DNA of 64,000 nucleotides, taken from positions 372,001-436,000 of the forward strand of contig NZ_NJIX01000006.1 in NCBI RefSeq assembly GCF_002209485.1, read 5' to 3'. The position numbers and the translations under genes were made by a program. Below the pieces are notes generated by a model that saw nothing but the letters and a program-made list of their open reading frames with translations, searched no databases and was not told the origin of the DNA. The DNA comes from Achromobacter sp. HZ34. Its GTDB lineage: Bacteria > Pseudomonadota > Gammaproteobacteria > Burkholderiales > Burkholderiaceae_B. Positions 36,184 through 45,897 of this stretch are shown in pieces. Each line of letters starts with the position of its first letter. The stretch's first letter is position 1.

Positions 36184-38179
36184 GGTTGGCGAGCAGGCGA
36201 GTGCGTTCGGCTTCGACTTGGGCTACTTCCTCGGCGGGAATGTAGTAGTCGCGCTTGTAGTTGAAGGTGTGGTAGATCGAGCCCAGGATCAGGGCGGCGA
36301 ACGACACGACCGCGGGGATCCACATATGCCAGATCATCGCGAAACCGAAGGCGGTAGCCAGACCGGCCAGAATGATGCCGGCACCGGTGTTGGCGGGCAT
36401 GTGGATCGGCAGGAAGCCGGCCAGGGGACGCTTGGCGCCGAGCTGCTTCATCTGCCACCAGGCATCGCCGTCATGGATTTGCGGGGTGAAAGCGAAGTTG
36501 TAGTTCGGCGGGGGCGACGAGGTCGACCATTCCAGCGTACGGCCGTGCCAGGGATCGCCCGTCTCGTCGCGCAGCTTCTTGCGGTCGCGGATGCTGACGA
36601 AGATCTGCATCAGGAAGCTGCCGATACCCAGGGCAATCAGTGCGGCGCCAACGGCGGCGACCTGGAACCAGATCTGCAGCGTGGGGTCGTCGAAGTGGCT
36701 CAGGCGGCGCGTCACGCCCATCAGGCCCAGGACATACAGGGGCATGAAGGCGACGTAGAAGCCGACGAACCAGAACCAGAACGAGCACTTGCCCCAGAAA
36801 TCATTCAGCTTGAACCCGAAGGCCTTGGGGAACCAGTAGTTGATGCCGGCGAACATGCCGAACACCACGCCGCCGATGATCACGTTGTGGAAGTGGGCGA
36901 TCAGGAACAGGCTGTTGTGCAGCACGAAGTCAGCGGGAGGCACGGCCAGCAGCACGCCGGTCATACCGCCGATCACGAAGGTGATCATGAAGCCGATGGT
37001 CCACAGCATCGGCACTTCGAAGCGGATGCGGCCGCGGTACATCGTGAACAACCAGTTGAATATCTTCGCCCCTGTCGGGATGGAGATGATCATGGTTGTT
37101 ATGCCGAAGAAGGAGTTGACGCTGGCGCCGGACCCCATCGTGAAGAAGTGGTGCAGCCAGACCAGGTAGGACAGCACGGTGATCACGACCGTGGCGTACA
37201 CCATGGAGGTGTAGCCGAACAGGCGCTTGCTGCTATAGGTCGACACGACTTCGGAAAACACGCCGAAGGCGGGCAGGATCAGGATGTACACCTCGGGGTG
37301 GCCCCAGATCCAGATCAGGTTCACGTACATCATCGGGTTGCCGCCGAGATCGTTCGTGAAGAAGTTGGTGCCGACGTAGCGGTCCAGCGACAGCAGGGCC
37401 AGCACGGCGGTCAGCACCGGGAAGGCCGCGACGATCAGGACGTTGGTACACAGCGAGGTCCAGGTGAAGACGGGCATCTTCATCATGGACATGCCGGGGG
37501 CGCGCATCTTGACGATCGTCACCAGCAGGTTGACCCCTGATAACAATGTCCCGACCCCGGCCACCTGCAATGCCCAGATGTAGTAGTCCACCCCCACGTC
37601 CGGACTGGACTGGATCCCCGACAACGGCGGCATGGCCAGCCAGCCGGTGCGCGCGTATTCGCCGACGAACAGCGAAATCATCGTCAGCACGGCGCCGCCG
37701 GTGGTCATCCAGAAGCTGAAGTTGTTCAGGAAGGGGAAGGCCACGTCGCGCGCACCGATCTGCAGCGGCACGACGAAGTTCATCAGGCCCGTCACCAGAG
37801 GCATGGCCACGAAGAAGATCATGATCACGCCGTGGGCGCTGAAAACCTGGTCGTAGTGGTGCGGCGGCAGGAAGCCGGCGTTATCGCCGAAGGCCATGGC
37901 CTGCTGCGCCCGCATCATGATGGCATCGCCGAAGCCGCGCAGCAGCATGATGATGGCCAGCACGATGTACATGATGCCGATTTTCTTGTGGTCGATGCTG
38001 GTGAACCATTCGCGCCACAGGTAACCCCAGACCTTGAAGTAGGTCAGGAGCGCGAGCAGCGCCACGGCGCCCAGGGCGACGACAGCGAACGTACCCACCA
38101 GGATGGGTTCGTGATAGGGAATCGAGTCGAGCGAAAGTCGACCGAATAGCAGTTTGGTTATATCTAGATGATCAGGCAT
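36176..38179 (-). CDS. cyoB: cytochrome o ubiquinol oxidase subunit I
   Basis: The 667-residue catalytic subunit carries the heme b / heme o3-CuB centre that reduces oxygen to water while pumping protons. Family motifs are present: [34 protein letters not shown] with a heme-ligand His, the cross-linked His-Tyr site [27 protein letters not shown] for CuB, and [12 protein letters not shown]. Length is as in E. coli CyoB. ATG 38179 follows cyoA by 53 bases. Confidence 0.98.
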   Translation of the reverse strand: MPDHLDITKLLFGRLSLDSIPYHEPILVGTFAVVALGAVALLALLTYFKVWGYLWREWFTSIDHKKIGIMYIVLAIIMLLRGFGDAIMMRAQQAMAFGDNAGFLPPHHYDQVFSAHGVIMIFFVAMPLVTGLMNFVVPLQIGARDVAFPFLNNFSFWMTTGGAVLTMISLFVGEYARTGWLAMPPLSGIQSSPDVGVDYYIWALQVAGVGTLLSGVNLLVTIVKMRAPGMSMMKMPVFTWTSLCTNVLIVAAFPVLTAVLALLSLDRYVGTNFFTNDLGGNPMMYVNLIWIWGHPEVYILILPAFGVFSEVVSTYSSKRLFGYTSMVYATVVITVLSYLVWLHHFFTMGSGASVNSFFGITTMIISIPTGAKIFNWLFTMYRGRIRFEVPMLWTIGFMITFVIGGMTGVLLAVPPADFVLHNSLFLIAHFHNVIIGGVVFGMFAGINYWFPKAFGFKLNDFWGKCSFWFWFVGFYVAFMPLYVLGLMGVTRRLSHFDDPTLQIWFQVAAVGAALIALGIGSFLMQIFVSIRDRKKLRDETGDPWHGRTLEWSTSSPPPNYNFAFTPQIHDGDAWWQMKQLGAKRPLAGFLPIHMPANTGAGIILAGLATAFGFAMIWHMWIPAVVSFAALILGSIYHTFNYKRDYYIPAEEVAQVEAERTRLLANHV

Positions 38180-38232
38180 CGTTGTTCCCGTAGCGGCGGG
38201 CCGCTAGGCGAAAAATCTGTCGGATGGCCGGG

Positions 38233-39276
38233 TTACAGCACTTTGTTTTCAAGCACGCCAGCACCGGTGGGGTTGCTGGAGGTGCAGATGCTGCCCAGGT
38301 ACTCACGGGCGGACAGGTCGTTGTTGGCCAGGCTATAACGGCCCGACAGACCCTTGTTGGCCCGCTGGTCCATGGCCATCTGGTCCTTCATGCACGTCTG
38401 TCCTGCCAGCACGCAACGGTTCAGGATGGCGTCGTACAGGTCGGCCGCCACCTTGCCATAGCGCTGCACGGGCACGCGCTCGCTGGGCTTGTCCAGTTCC
38501 ACGTAGGTGGGACGATCCAGCGTATTGCCGCCTTCACGAGCCTGTTGCACCCATTTGTCGAAATCACCGGCGGGCATACCGTAGAACTTGAAACGCATGC
38601 CCGAGAAACCGGCACCGCTGAAGTTCGACGACATGCCGTCATACGTGCCCGACTTGTTGATCACGGCGTGCAACTGCGTTTCCATGCCCGGCATCGTATA
38701 GATCATGCCGGCCAGCGCGGGCACGAAGAATGCGTTCATGACCGTCGTCGAAGTCAGCTTGAACTGGATGGGGCGGTCGACCGGCGCGGCCAGTTCGTTC
38801 ACCGTCGCAATGCCTTGCTCCGGATAGATGAACAGCCACTTCCAGTCCATCGAGACCACTTCGACCACCAGCGGCTTGACGTTGGTGGGCAGTTCCCGTC
38901 CTTCGGACACGCGGTCCAGGGGGCGGTAGGGATCCAGGCGGTGCGTGCTCACCCAGGTGATCGCGCCGAGCGCAATGATGATGATCAGCGGAGCGGACCA
39001 CACCATCAGTTCGATACGGGTGGAATGGTTCCATTCCGGGTCGTAATCGGGATTATTGGCGGCCGCGCGGTAACGATACGCAAATACCAACGTAAGGATA
39101 ATTACCGGGATGATGATCACCAACATCAGAATCGTGGATATGATGATCAGGTCGCGCTGCTGGACCGCTATGTCCCCTGACGGAGACAGCAGAACGGCAT
39201 TACAGCCGCCCAATAGCAGGGTGGCAGCAAGGAGGGGTAGCAGGAGTAATCCGCGGGGAGGCTTGTATGGAGGCAT
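38233..39276 (-). CDS. cyoA: cytochrome o ubiquinol oxidase subunit II, lipoprotein
   Basis: The 347-residue protein is taken from ATG 39276 (a TTG at 39294 is also in frame). A lipoprotein signal ends at Cys25 (ATLLLGGC), followed by two membrane helices and a periplasmic cupredoxin domain (VVSMDWKWLFIYPEQGIATV, TSTTVMNAFFVPALAGMIYT, GAGFSGMRFKFYGM). The CuA ligands are absent, as normal for quinol oxidases. It is the first gene of cyoABCD; the operon is divergent from the MHS transporter at 39437. Confidence 0.97.
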   Translation of the reverse strand: MPPYKPPRGLLLLPLLAATLLLGGCNAVLLSPSGDIAVQQRDLIIISTILMLVIIIPVIILTLVFAYRYRAAANNPDYDPEWNHSTRIELMVWSAPLIIIIALGAITWVSTHRLDPYRPLDRVSEGRELPTNVKPLVVEVVSMDWKWLFIYPEQGIATVNELAAPVDRPIQFKLTSTTVMNAFFVPALAGMIYTMPGMETQLHAVINKSGTYDGMSSNFSGAGFSGMRFKFYGMPAGDFDKWVQQAREGGNTLDRPTYVELDKPSERVPVQRYGKVAADLYDAILNRCVLAGQTCMKDQMAMDQRANKGLSGRYSLANNDLSAREYLGSICTSSNPTGAGVLENKVL

Positions 39277-39351
39277 TGCGGTGAGACGAGACAAGGGCGC
39301 AAATTATGGAAAATAACGCGAAATGTACGCTCATTGATGCGCTGCGCAAAG

Positions 39352-39366
39352 TGGACATTTTGTCCA
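39352..39366. promoter_or_regulatory. TGGACA-TTT-TGTCCA palindrome upstream of cyoA
   Basis: A perfect 6-base inverted repeat with a 3-base centre lies in the 160-base gap between cyoA and the divergent transporter gene, 76 bases before cyoA. It could be a regulator site for either gene. It does not match the FNR/ANR consensus TTGAT-N4-ATCAA, and RegA sites are too loose to judge. Confidence 0.3.
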
Positions 39367-39436
39367 AGTGCAACGCATGGCAGAGAGAGCGGTCCGTTCG
39401 AGGGCCGCTGAAGTTTAGCTCGAATCGGGAGGCAGC

Positions 39437-40789
39437 ATGATGTCTACAGGTACGCTGGACTACAACGAAAGCGCCCAACCAGACTCTCAGAGAGACGCCC
39501 AGGCGGATCGGGGCGGCTATCAAGGACACTCTGAAGTCGCCCCCGGCGAAATCGCCATCGGTGTGATTATTGGGCGGGCATCCGAATATTTTGACTTTTT
39601 CGTGTACGGGATCGCCTCCGTCCTGGTATTTCCCAAGGTATTTTTCCCCTATCTGCCGCAATTGGACGGCATGTTGATGGCTTTTGTGCTGTTCTCCTTC
39701 GCCTTTATCGCACGGCCCTTCGGCACGTCGATATTCATGGCGATCCAGCGGCGATGGGGACGTAGCGTAAAACTGACATCGGCCCTGTTCCTGCTGGGGA
39801 CGGCGACAGCAGGGATTGCATTTGTCCCTAATTATTCTTCATTGGGGACACATGCCATCGTCCTGTTGGCCATCTTCCGCGTATTACAAGGCGTGGCGAC
39901 CGGCGGTGCGTGGGATGGCCTGCCTTCCTTGCTGGCCCTGAATGCGCCTGTCCATAAGCGGGGCTGGTATTCGATGATCGGGCAGTTGGGTGCCCCCATC
40001 GGGTTCCTGCTGGCTGGCGGCCTGTTCCTGTACCTGCACAGCGTTCTCAGCGCGGACGACTTCCTCGATTGGGGCTGGCGCTTCCCGTTCTATGTCGCTT
40101 TCGCCATCAACGTGGTCGCGCTGTTTGCCCGACTGCGCCTGGTGATGACGGACGAATACACCCGGCTGCTGGAAGAGGGTGAGCTCAAGCCGGTCGGTAC
40201 GCTGGTCATGTTCAAGGGCCAGGGCTACAACATCTTCCTGGGCGCTTTCGCCAGCCTGGCCAGCTATGCGCTGTTCCATCTGGTGACCATCTTCCCGCTT
40301 TCCTGGCTGTCGCTGCAGTCCACGCAATCGGTCAATTCCATCCTGACGGCGGAAATCTTCGGTGGCTTCCTGGCCATCGTGGGTACCATCATGTCGGGTT
40401 GGATGGCTGACAAGTTGGGGCGCCGCAACACACTGGGCGGGCTGGCCTGCCTGATCGGTGTCTTCGCCTTGTGTACGCCTTTGCTGCTGGAAGGTGGAAC
40501 CACCGGGCAGGATGCTTTCATCGTCATCGGGTTCTTCCTGCTTGGACTGTCCTATGGCCAGGCTTCCGGGACGGTGACGGCCAACTTCACGCGTCAGTTC
40601 CGCTACACGGGCGCGGCCTTGACGTCCGATTTCGCCTGGCTGGTGGGCGCTGCCTTCGCGCCGCTGGTGGCCCTGAGCCTGTCATCCCATTTCGGGGTGA
40701 TCGCGGTCAGCGCTTACCTGCTGTCGGGGGTGGTCTGCACGCTGTTGGCGCTGCGTATCAACCGCGCGCTGGAAACGCGGGCGGATTAA
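39437..40789 (+). CDS. MHS-type major facilitator transporter
   Basis: The 450-residue protein starts at ATG 39437 (a second ATG follows) behind GGGAGG. It has 12 membrane helices and metabolite:H+ symporter features: IGRASEYFDFFVYGIASVLV, FIARPFGTSIFMAIQRRWGR in loop 2-3, IFRVLQGVATGGAWDGLPSL and SGWMADKLGRRNTLGG in loop 8-9. Relatives import organic acids or osmolytes. The first ~35 residues are hydrophilic. It is divergent from cyoA and is followed by a strong terminator. Confidence 0.93.
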   Translation: MMSTGTLDYNESAQPDSQRDAQADRGGYQGHSEVAPGEIAIGVIIGRASEYFDFFVYGIASVLVFPKVFFPYLPQLDGMLMAFVLFSFAFIARPFGTSIFMAIQRRWGRSVKLTSALFLLGTATAGIAFVPNYSSLGTHAIVLLAIFRVLQGVATGGAWDGLPSLLALNAPVHKRGWYSMIGQLGAPIGFLLAGGLFLYLHSVLSADDFLDWGWRFPFYVAFAINVVALFARLRLVMTDEYTRLLEEGELKPVGTLVMFKGQGYNIFLGAFASLASYALFHLVTIFPLSWLSLQSTQSVNSILTAEIFGGFLAIVGTIMSGWMADKLGRRNTLGGLACLIGVFALCTPLLLEGGTTGQDAFIVIGFFLLGLSYGQASGTVTANFTRQFRYTGAALTSDFAWLVGAAFAPLVALSLSSHFGVIAVSAYLLSGVVCTLLALRINRALETRAD

Positions 40790-40889
40790 GGGCGGGGCGG
40801 CCGCCCTGGGCTCCTGGCTCAGGCGGCGCCCGGCCCGGCCCGACCGGGCCAAGCTTGGCCTTGCCAGCTACTTTGCAATAGAAACAAAA

Positions 40890-40920
40890 ATGCCCTGGAT
40901 TCCAATCCAGGGCATTTTTT
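40890..40920. terminator. rho-independent terminator between convergent genes
   Basis: Arms ATGCCCTGGAT (40890-40900) and ATCCAGGGCAT (40905-40915) form a perfect 11-base stem with a 4-base loop. A run of six T follows and five A precede it, so it can stop both the transporter transcript and the leftward small gene at 40983. Confidence 0.92.
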
Positions 40921-40982
40921 ATTGGGTAGGAGTCTGGTTCGTACCCGGGCGGGTACGGGGGCCTGCGATCCCGCGCTGCCCA

Positions 40983-41204
40983 TCAATATATAGAGACGGG
41001 ATCGAATGCCGGCTGGATTGCCCCCAGGCGGGACATGAAACTGGCGTCATCCGTGCGGAGGTGGGCGCTGAGCGATACGCCTGGCGGCGGGTCCAGGCGG
41101 GTGGCGCGGGCACAGAGCCAGCCAGCCATGACCACCGCGACCACGGCGACCCCGTGATACAGGATGATTTGATAGCGCAACCGGGCCTTCGACCAGCGAT
41201 GCAT
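40983..41204 (-). CDS. small single-pass membrane protein
   Basis: The 73-residue protein starts at ATG 41204, 5 bases after AGGGAGA. A basic N-terminus (MHRWSKARLRYQ) leads into one membrane helix (IILYHGVAVVAVVMAGWLCA) and a ~40-residue hydrophilic tail, probably periplasmic by the positive-inside rule. No family recognised; the good ribosome site and its own terminator at 40890 support a real gene. Confidence 0.65.
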   Translation of the reverse strand: MHRWSKARLRYQIILYHGVAVVAVVMAGWLCARATRLDPPPGVSLSAHLRTDDASFMSRLGAIQPAFDPVSIY

Positions 41205-41323
41205 ACCGTCTCCCTATGCCCCGGCCGGACGACCAGGGTTGCTACGCGGTGCTGCTCTGCTGCAATGTCTCGAACCCGCCATCGTGGTGGCGGGTTTCAG
41301 GTTTGTGGGCGAAACGCTGCTAT

Positions 41324-42853
41324 TTAACCCGAGTCTCGGCCGGCCGTCATTGGGGACTGCCCGGATAGGGGGGCCTGCTTTTCCTGCCAGCCCAGGCCAA
41401 GGCTTTTCTGCAGCGATACGAAATCGTCCAGGAGTTCGGCCTCGCCGGCCACCACGTCCTGCTGGGCGGCGAATTCGGTACGCTGCGTGTCCAGCAGGTC
41501 GATCAGCGTGGTCGTACCGGCGCGGTAACGCTGGCGCGTCAGGTCCGCCGCCCGTTGCGCCGACACCTGGACCTGGCGCAACCGCTCCAGGTGTTCCCGC
41601 TGGTGGCCATAGCGAGACAGGGCGCCATTGGCGTCCTGCAGCGCCTGCAACACGGTGTGGGCGTATTTGGCCTGCGCCTCGTCGCGGGCCGCTTCGGCGG
41701 CATGGATGGCGCCGCGGGTCCGGCCGAAATCCAGGACATTCCACTGCAGGTATGGCACCCCGACCCAGCTGAAGTTGCTCTTGCGCAACAAATGTCCAGG
41801 CGTGTCGGCGCTGAACCCCAGGGTGCCGAACAGCGACACCTTGGGGAAAAGGTCGGCGGTGTGTTCGCCAATTTCGGCATTGGCGGACGCAAGGCGCCGT
41901 TCGGCCGCGCGGATGTCGGGCCGCCTGCGCATCATGGCGGCCGGATCGCCCACATCCACGGTCGCCGGCAACGCCGGCAGGGTGCCGACCGGGGCCAAGG
42001 TCTGATCCAGCTCGCCCGGTTCGCGGCCAGTCAGCACCGCCAGGCGATCCAGCGATTCGCTGATCTGCTCGTCCAGCGGCACCAAGGTGGCGCGGGTGGT
42101 CTGGACCTGCGTGGTCAGGCGCTCGACGTCGACGTCGGCCGCGGTGCCGGCGGCGCGCCGTTGCAAGGTCAGGTCAAGCATGCGTTGCTGCAGTTCCGCC
42201 GATGACTGGGCCAGCCGCAGGCGCTGTTGCTGGTCGCGCAGTCCGACGTAAGCCTGGGCCACTTCCGCCGCCAGTGACACTTGCGTATCGGCCAGATCGG
42301 CGTCCACCGCCTCGGCCTCGGCGGATGCCGCTTCGACCGCGCGGCGCTTGCCGCCGAACAGGTCCAGCTCCCATGAAGCGTCGAAGTCCGCGGTATAGAG
42401 CGTCATCGGGCCGCTATTGGTGAAACTGCTTTCCGGTGTATTGGTGCGCAGCGCCGCGGCCGTGGCCGAACTGGTCGGCATCTCGTTGGCCTGCTTCTGG
42501 CGCAGTTGTGCGCGGGACTGCCGCAGGCGCGCCTGGGCCGCATGCACATCGGGATTGTGCGCGAGGGCGGCGTCGATCAAGGCATTCAATTGTGCGTCGT
42601 CGAGTGCCAGCCACCATTGCGCGGGCGCGGTTGCCCGGCCGGCGCCGATGGCGCCGTCGGTGCCTGTCGCGTCGGTCTGGCGCACGAACGTCTTCGCCTG
42701 GCTGGCCCTGGGCGCCGCGTCAGGCGCGCCGTGGTAGTCAGGACCGACCGCGCAGCCGGCCAGCAGCAGGGCGGCGATGAGCGGCGTCAGTAAAGGGCGC
42801 AGGGCAGACCCGCGCAAGGGCGTAGAAAACAGGAAGGACTTCATGGCATTCAT
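41324..42853 (-). CDS. outer membrane efflux lipoprotein, NodT/OprM type (TolC family)
   Basis: The 509-residue protein has a lipoprotein signal ending in LIAALLLAGC and then GPDYHGAP, typical of NodT outer membrane factors. Two repeated long-helix halves follow (AQARLRQSRAQLRQKQANEM and RDEAQAKYAHTVLQALQDAN), with LPATVDVGDPAAMMRRRPDI and AERRLASANAEIGEHTADLF in between. It forms the trimeric outer membrane channel for the DHA2 pump and HlyD adaptor encoded just upstream (7-base gap). ATG 42853 or 42844 is the start. Confidence 0.95.
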   Translation of the reverse strand: MNAMKSFLFSTPLRGSALRPLLTPLIAALLLAGCAVGPDYHGAPDAAPRASQAKTFVRQTDATGTDGAIGAGRATAPAQWWLALDDAQLNALIDAALAHNPDVHAAQARLRQSRAQLRQKQANEMPTSSATAAALRTNTPESSFTNSGPMTLYTADFDASWELDLFGGKRRAVEAASAEAEAVDADLADTQVSLAAEVAQAYVGLRDQQQRLRLAQSSAELQQRMLDLTLQRRAAGTAADVDVERLTTQVQTTRATLVPLDEQISESLDRLAVLTGREPGELDQTLAPVGTLPALPATVDVGDPAAMMRRRPDIRAAERRLASANAEIGEHTADLFPKVSLFGTLGFSADTPGHLLRKSNFSWVGVPYLQWNVLDFGRTRGAIHAAEAARDEAQAKYAHTVLQALQDANGALSRYGHQREHLERLRQVQVSAQRAADLTRQRYRAGTTTLIDLLDTQRTEFAAQQDVVAGEAELLDDFVSLQKSLGLGWQEKQAPLSGQSPMTAGRDSG

Positions 42854-42860
42854 TGCGGAT

Positions 42861-44540
42861 TCAATGTCCGGCGGACGGCACCGGGCCGCGTGGAGTTTTC
42901 AGCAGCAAGGCCAGCGGGACGCAGGCCAGCAGGGCCAGGGCAAGCAGATAGAAGGCGTCGGAATACGTCATCACCGCGGCCTGCTGCTGGATCTGCGCGG
43001 CCAGTTGTCCCAGCGCACGCATCTTCGAATAGGCCATGTCGCCGGTCTGGGCGAACCAGGATGCGGCGTTGGCGGCCATATGGTCCTGCCCGGCCACGGA
43101 ATTGGCCGTCAGCGATTCGCGGATGACGTCGGTGTGATACTTGTTGCGGCGGTCGATGACGATGCCGATCAGCGCCAGGCCCACCGACCCGCCCAGGTTG
43201 CGCGCCATGTTGTACAGGCCGGCGGCGTCACCGGACTCTTCGCGCGTCACTGCCGCCATGGATGCCTGGTTCAGCGGCATCATGCAAAGCATCTGGCCGA
43301 CGCCGCGCAGCAGTTGCGAGCCGTAGAAATCATGGCCCACCGCCTGTGCGGTAAGGCTGATATCCAGCAGGCAGCTGCCCGTGAACATCAGCAGGCCAAG
43401 GATCACCAGCACACGGAAGTCGGCCTTGCGCAGCAGCAGCGGCAGCAGCGGCATCATCAGGAAAGCCGGCACGCCGGACAGCAACACCACGGCGCCGGAT
43501 TGCAGGGCGTTGTAGCCGGCGATCAGGCTGAGGAATTGCGGCACCAGGTAGGACACGCCATACAGACCGGCGCCCACGGCGAACACGATCAGGATCACGC
43601 TGGCGTAGCGGGGATTGCGCAGCAGGCTCAGGCGCACGATGGGTTTGCGCGCGGTGAATTGCGCCACGCCCAGCACGATGAAGCCGATGACGGACATGAT
43701 GCTCAAGGTGGTGATCATGGTCGAGTCGAACCAGCGGTCGCGTTGGCCTTCTTCCAGCACCACCGTCAGCGAACTCAGCGCCACCGACAGGCCGACGATG
43801 CCCAGCCAGTCGGCCTTGATGAATTCGCTCCAGCGCGATCCTTCGGACGGCAGGCCCAGCACCAGCAGGGTGACCAGGCCCACGCAGACCGGCAGGTTGA
43901 CGAAGAAGCACCAGCTCCAGCTGATGTTCTCGGCCAGCCAGCCGCCCACCACCGGCCCCAGCAGCGGGCCCAGCAGCACGATCAGGCCGAACATGGTCAT
44001 GCCCAGCGGCATCTGTTCGCGCGGCAGGCGCGTGCGGATGATGGTTTGCGCGGTGGGAATCATGGCACCGCCGACGAAACCCTGGCCGATGCGGCCGACG
44101 ATCATCTGCGTCAGTGAGCCCGACAGGCCGCACACGGCCGAAAACATGGCGAACAGCACGGCGTTGCCAAGCAGGAAGTTGCGCAGGCCGAAGACGCGCG
44201 TCAGCCACGCCGCCAGGGGAATCATGACGATCTCGGATAGCAGATAGCCGGTGGAAATCCAGGTGCCTTCCGTGCCGGTGGCGCCGATCGAGCCCTGGAT
44301 CTGCGGCAAGGCGGAGTTGGTGATGGAGATATCCAGCGTGGCCATCAGCGCGCCCAGCGCACCGGCGGCGACGGCGATCCAGTCCGCCGCCGAGGCGCGC
44401 GCCGCGGGCTGGGCGCCGCCGCCGCCGGGGTGTCCGGCTTGTCCGGCTTGTCCGGCCTGGCCGGCCTGTCCCGCTTGTCCCGCTTGTCCGGATCCGCCGG
44501 ATGCAGGCGCCGGCGCGCCCAAGGTGGCGGCTTCAGCCAT
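42861..44540 (-). CDS. DHA2-family (EmrB/QacA) multidrug efflux permease
   Basis: The 559-residue protein has 14 membrane helices with DHA2 signatures: ATLDISITNSALPQIQGSIG, GTWISTGYLLSEIVMIPLAA, VGRIGQGFVGGAMIPTAQTI and LGPLLGPVVGGWLAENISWS. It exports drugs by proton antiport through the adaptor and TolC-like channel. ATG 44540 overlaps the adaptor gene by 8 bases. The cytoplasmic N-terminus is unusual: a (Gly-Gln-Ala)n tract of about six units from a 9-base tandem repeat, followed by a Gly/Ala-rich stretch. Confidence 0.95.
   Translation of the reverse strand: MAEAATLGAPAPASGGSGQAGQAGQAGQAGQAGQAGHPGGGGAQPAARASAADWIAVAAGALGALMATLDISITNSALPQIQGSIGATGTEGTWISTGYLLSEIVMIPLAAWLTRVFGLRNFLLGNAVLFAMFSAVCGLSGSLTQMIVGRIGQGFVGGAMIPTAQTIIRTRLPREQMPLGMTMFGLIVLLGPLLGPVVGGWLAENISWSWCFFVNLPVCVGLVTLLVLGLPSEGSRWSEFIKADWLGIVGLSVALSSLTVVLEEGQRDRWFDSTMITTLSIMSVIGFIVLGVAQFTARKPIVRLSLLRNPRYASVILIVFAVGAGLYGVSYLVPQFLSLIAGYNALQSGAVVLLSGVPAFLMMPLLPLLLRKADFRVLVILGLLMFTGSCLLDISLTAQAVGHDFYGSQLLRGVGQMLCMMPLNQASMAAVTREESGDAAGLYNMARNLGGSVGLALIGIVIDRRNKYHTDVIRESLTANSVAGQDHMAANAASWFAQTGDMAYSKMRALGQLAAQIQQQAAVMTYSDAFYLLALALLACVPLALLLKTPRGPVPSAGH
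44431..44490. repeat. 9-base tandem repeat encoding Gly-Gln-Ala in the permease N-terminus
   Basis: About six and a half copies of a TGTCCGGCT-like unit run from 44431 (exact at 44431-44439 and 44440-44448, then with one or two changes). Read on the minus strand they give repeated GQA. Because the unit is a multiple of three, copy-number slippage would keep the frame. Confidence 0.88.
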
Positions 44541-45783
44541 GGCTGGTTTCCACGGAGTGAAGGCCGGTATGTGACCCGCCATTCGATCCGGCATGGGCCG
44601 TATCGGCTGCAGTGGCCGCCGCCGCGCGGTTTTCCTCGCGCAGCTTCTGTTCGTCATCGCGGGCGCCGCGCGTGTCGACCTCGGCCGTCACGGACAAGCC
44701 CGGCAACAGCACGTTGCGGGTAGCCGGTCCCGTGTCGATGCGGATACGCACCGGCACGCGCTGCACGATCTTGGTGAAATTGCCCGTCGCGTTCTCCGGC
44801 GGCAACAGGGCGAACTGAGAGCCGGTGCCAGGCGCGAAGCTGTCCACCACGCCATGCAGTTCGGTACCCGGCAAGGCATCCACGTGCAATGTCACGGGCT
44901 GGTTGGCGCGCATGCGGCCGATCTGGGTTTCCTTGAAGTTGGCCACCAGATAGACGTTTTGCACAGGCACCACTGTCATCGCGCGGGTGCCCGGCTGTAC
45001 ATATTGGCCGACGCGCACGCTGCGGTCGCCGACGCGTCCCGGCTGGGCTGCCCGCACGATGGTGTCCTGCAGATCCAGGTTGGACTGGCGGGTACTGGCT
45101 TGCGCGGCTTCCAGCTGGGCCCGGGCCTGGTCGATCTGCGCGGCGGTCACCGCCAACTGCGCCTGGGCCGCGGCGACGCCGGCCGTATTGGCTGCCAGCG
45201 TAGCTTGGGCCTGGTCGCGCGTATTGACCAGATTCGCCAGCCGTTCGCTGGTTTCGGCGCCGCTGGCGGCCAGGGGGCGGTAGCGGCGCACTTCGTCTTC
45301 GGCGTGCTGGGCGTTCAGGCGCGCCACCCGTTGCTGGGCCTGGCTTTGTTCGAGACTGGCCTGTTGCTGCCGCAGTTCGGCCTGGGCGCGGGTCAGGTCG
45401 GCCTCGCGCGCTGCCACGGTTGCCTTGGCCTGGTCCAGCGCGGCGCGGTAGGTGCCGTCGTCCAGGCGCAACAGGGGATCGCCCACCCTCACGGTTTGGT
45501 TGTCGGCGACATAGACTTCCGCGACATAGCCGCTGATTTTCGGCGCCACCGTCACGGCGTCGGCTTGAAGATAGGCGTCGTCGGTGCTTTCGAAATAGCG
45601 GCCCACCAGCCACCACTGTCCCAGCCAGGCGGCGCCGGCCAGTATGATCAGGCCGGCGCCGGTGAACAGCACCAGTCGTTTGCGAGAGGGGGCGCGTGTA
45701 GGAGACCCGGCGCCCGCGGCGGCGGACGCGGGTGCAGGCACGCCAGGAAGGGCGCCGGGAAGCGTTTCAGCAGTGGTCGACAT
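44533..45783 (-). CDS. HlyD/EmrA-family membrane fusion protein
   Basis: The 416-residue adaptor has one N-terminal membrane helix (LVLFTGAGLIILAGAAWLGQ), a split lipoyl domain (STDDAYLQADAVTVAPKISG and GRVGDRSVRVGQYVQPGTRA), a long coiled-coil hairpin (about residues 115-230, rich in Ala/Gln) and the beta barrel (NVYLVANFKETQIGRM, LPGTELHGVVDSFAPGTG). It joins the DHA2 pump to the outer membrane channel. It is the first gene of the efflux operon, divergent from the TetR gene at 45898. Confidence 0.95.
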   Translation of the reverse strand: MSTTAETLPGALPGVPAPASAAAGAGSPTRAPSRKRLVLFTGAGLIILAGAAWLGQWWLVGRYFESTDDAYLQADAVTVAPKISGYVAEVYVADNQTVRVGDPLLRLDDGTYRAALDQAKATVAAREADLTRAQAELRQQQASLEQSQAQQRVARLNAQHAEDEVRRYRPLAASGAETSERLANLVNTRDQAQATLAANTAGVAAAQAQLAVTAAQIDQARAQLEAAQASTRQSNLDLQDTIVRAAQPGRVGDRSVRVGQYVQPGTRAMTVVPVQNVYLVANFKETQIGRMRANQPVTLHVDALPGTELHGVVDSFAPGTGSQFALLPPENATGNFTKIVQRVPVRIRIDTGPATRNVLLPGLSVTAEVDTRGARDDEQKLREENRAAAATAADTAHAGSNGGSHTGLHSVETSHG

Positions 45784-45897
45784 GGGGAGAGGGTCAACGA
45801 AAATTTAACGATTGGAATATTTTTATCGATCGGAACAAATTTATCAAGTGTTATATTTTTGCCTTGTGTGGCTTGTTATGGTTGCGGGAGAAAAACA
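45784..45897. promoter_or_regulatory. AT-rich divergent promoter region between efflux operon and tetR
   Basis: This 114-base gap is strikingly AT-rich against the GC-rich flanks and holds ATCGATCGG and CGATTGG elements with poly-T tracts. It must carry both divergent promoters and probably the TetR operator. GGGAG ends 9 bases before ATG 45898. I could not define one convincing palindrome. Confidence 0.5.

Noticed and set aside
36029-37540. 503-codon rightward ORF opposite cyoB
   Set aside because: Shadow of cyoB with His/Asp/Gln-rich composition typical of antisense frames.
44431-44490. Short tandem repeats considered as a CRISPR or intergenic satellite
   Set aside because: Units are 9 bases, contiguous without spacers and in frame within the permease gene.
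44593-45897. Upstream extension of the TetR frame by 435 codons
   Set aside because: It is antisense to the HlyD-type adaptor; the TetR helix-turn-helix begins just after ATG 45898, which has its own ribosome site.
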